A stretch of DNA of 64,000 nt from positions 1,161,895 through 1,225,894 of the forward strand of contig VZRZ01002579.1 of assembly GCA_013398175.1 (NCBI GenBank), written 5' to 3'. Position 1 is the stretch's first letter, and the number at the start of each line of letters is the position of its first letter. Under the pieces are notes generated by a model. It saw only the letters and a program-made list of their open reading frames with translations. It had not been told where the DNA came from and searched no databases. The position numbers and the translations under genes were made by a program. Positions 63,473 through 64,000 of the stretch are shown here, piece by piece. The DNA is from Climacteris rufus. Lineage: Eukaryota > Chordata > Aves > Passeriformes > Climacteridae.

Positions 63473-63506
63473 CGGGACGGGACGGGACGGGATGAGATGG
63501 GATGGG
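63473..63506. repeat. (GGGAC/GGGAT)n pentamer repeat
   Basis: Short GGGAC units grade into GGGAT-like units. The G-runs on the + strand could form a G-quadruplex. Confidence 0.9.
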
Positions 63507-63941
63507 GCTGGCACCTGGGGATCTGCCCCCGCCCCGCTCCGTGCAGAGGCCGGGCCGGGCTTTTCCGTGTCTCGGGTGGGCGCCGAATCCAATTTGTCGG
63601 GAGTGATGCTGTAGGCGGAGATGAGAGGCAGACCTAACGGGGCTTTTGCAGTCCCTGTGCTTCTCGGGGGAAAGAGATGTAACGGCACCCTAATCCCAGC
63701 ACTGCAGCGGAAAGGTCGGTGCGCCTCACTCCCGCTGACGGGAGGGACGGGAGTCACCCCCTGCAAAACCGAGGCGCCCCGGAGTTTTGCTAGACACCCG
63801 TGAACGACTCCTTCCCTTCCCTGAAGGTAGGTTAGAGAGCTTAAAATTTTGCCTCCCACAGAGACCGGCCGAACTCCGCAGCTGCCGGACCCGTTTGCGC
63901 CCCTGCTGTGGGTGCGCGCAGCGCGGCGCGTTCCGGCTCAC

Positions 63942-64000
63942 CTGCGCGGCGGCGGCTCCTCGGCGGGGGCCGGCTCGGCGGCGGGGGCGCCCTGGTGGGG
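63942..64000 (-). other. GREM1: GREM1 exon 1, 5'UTR (partial, runs off the window)
   Basis: On the - strand, the GC-rich segment ending GCCGCCGCCGCGCAG is followed by a near-perfect donor GTGAGC. Its place, 5.9 kb upstream of the coding exon within the CpG island, fits the non-coding first exon of GREM1. The transcription start and core promoter should lie to the right of position 64000 and cannot be seen. Confidence 0.65.

Larger units (their letters stand above)
58058..63941 (-). other. GREM1: GREM1 intron 1
   Basis: This is a 5.9-kb intron on the - strand, from the donor CAG|GTGAGC (GT at 63941-63940) to the acceptor CTTCATACAG (AG at 58059-58058). GREM1 is known as a two-exon gene with an untranslated first exon and all coding sequence in the second, which matches this layout. 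The right-hand 1.6 kb is CpG island; the left part is ordinary AT-rich DNA with no recognised repeats. The many open frames near 62.2-63.9 kb are products of the high GC content. Confidence 0.8.
62330..64000. promoter_or_regulatory. GREM1: CpG island at the GREM1 5' end
   Basis: The base composition changes sharply from the AT-rich DNA to the left: from about 62330 to the window edge the sequence is very GC-rich with frequent CpG, with many CG pairs per 60-base line. It covers the 3' part of exon 1 and the adjoining part of intron 1, as expected of a developmental-gene promoter island. It holds GC-rich direct repeats (62627-62665 and 63473-63506). The edges are estimated by eye. Confidence 0.85.

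Noticed and set aside
62228..63941. Many open frames of 60-171 codons on both strands
   Set aside because: They result from the CpG island; all six frames are open for long stretches and none shows a domain.
1..64000. Prokaryotic operons, CRISPR arrays, phage or toxin systems
   Set aside because: No dense coding, no ribosome-binding-site pattern, no spaced repeats; introns, CR1 and LTRs show a vertebrate chromosome.

Overview
The window is vertebrate nuclear DNA and almost certainly avian. It is AT-rich, nearly gene-free, with long introns. Its interspersed repeats are CR1 LINE 3' ends (the 'TTCCAACCCAAACCATTCTATGAT' type of terminus) and endogenous-retrovirus LTRs of the kinds common in birds. 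A songbird is my best guess; the species cannot be read from the sequence alone.

Two known genes are present and point toward each other. FMN1 (formin-1) lies on the + strand. Its last four coding exons are at 18671-18722, 21679-21828, 30566-30650 and 31708-31752. They keep one continuous reading frame with matching splice phases and encode the C-terminal end of the FH2 actin-nucleation domain plus the tail. GREM1 (gremlin-1, a secreted BMP antagonist) lies on the - strand. Its complete 184-residue coding sequence sits in one exon (57502-58056). A probable non-coding first exon runs off the right edge (63942-64000), inside a strong CpG island that covers about the last 1.7 kb. FMN1 and GREM1 are convergent neighbours in other vertebrates too, and limb enhancers of GREM1 are known to lie in and around the 3' part of FMN1, so the non-coding DNA here is likely to be rich in cis-regulation.

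Layout: 1-18670 is FMN1 intron with a CR1 copy, a degenerate ERVL-type solo LTR (about 11921-12466) and a well-preserved solo LTR with a 6-bp target duplication (12845-13452). 18671-31752 holds the FMN1 3' exons and introns, with a CR1, a 74-bp tandem duplication and a candidate alternative terminal exon (29861-30140). 31753 to about 32390 is the FMN1 3'UTR. About 32.4-54.3 kb is the intergenic regulatory interval, with a second intact solo LTR (35714-36321), a short CR1 and several hairpins. About 54.34-57.50 kb is the probable GREM1 3'UTR. 58058-63941 is GREM1 intron 1, whose right end lies in the CpG island.

I found no prokaryote-type system, CRISPR array, mobile gene cluster or new protein-coding gene. 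The most useful leads are the candidate alternative FMN1 C-terminal exon, several motif-dense blocks that could be GREM1 enhancers, the LTR insertions into this landscape, and + strand splice donors in the GREM1 CpG island that hint at an antisense transcript.
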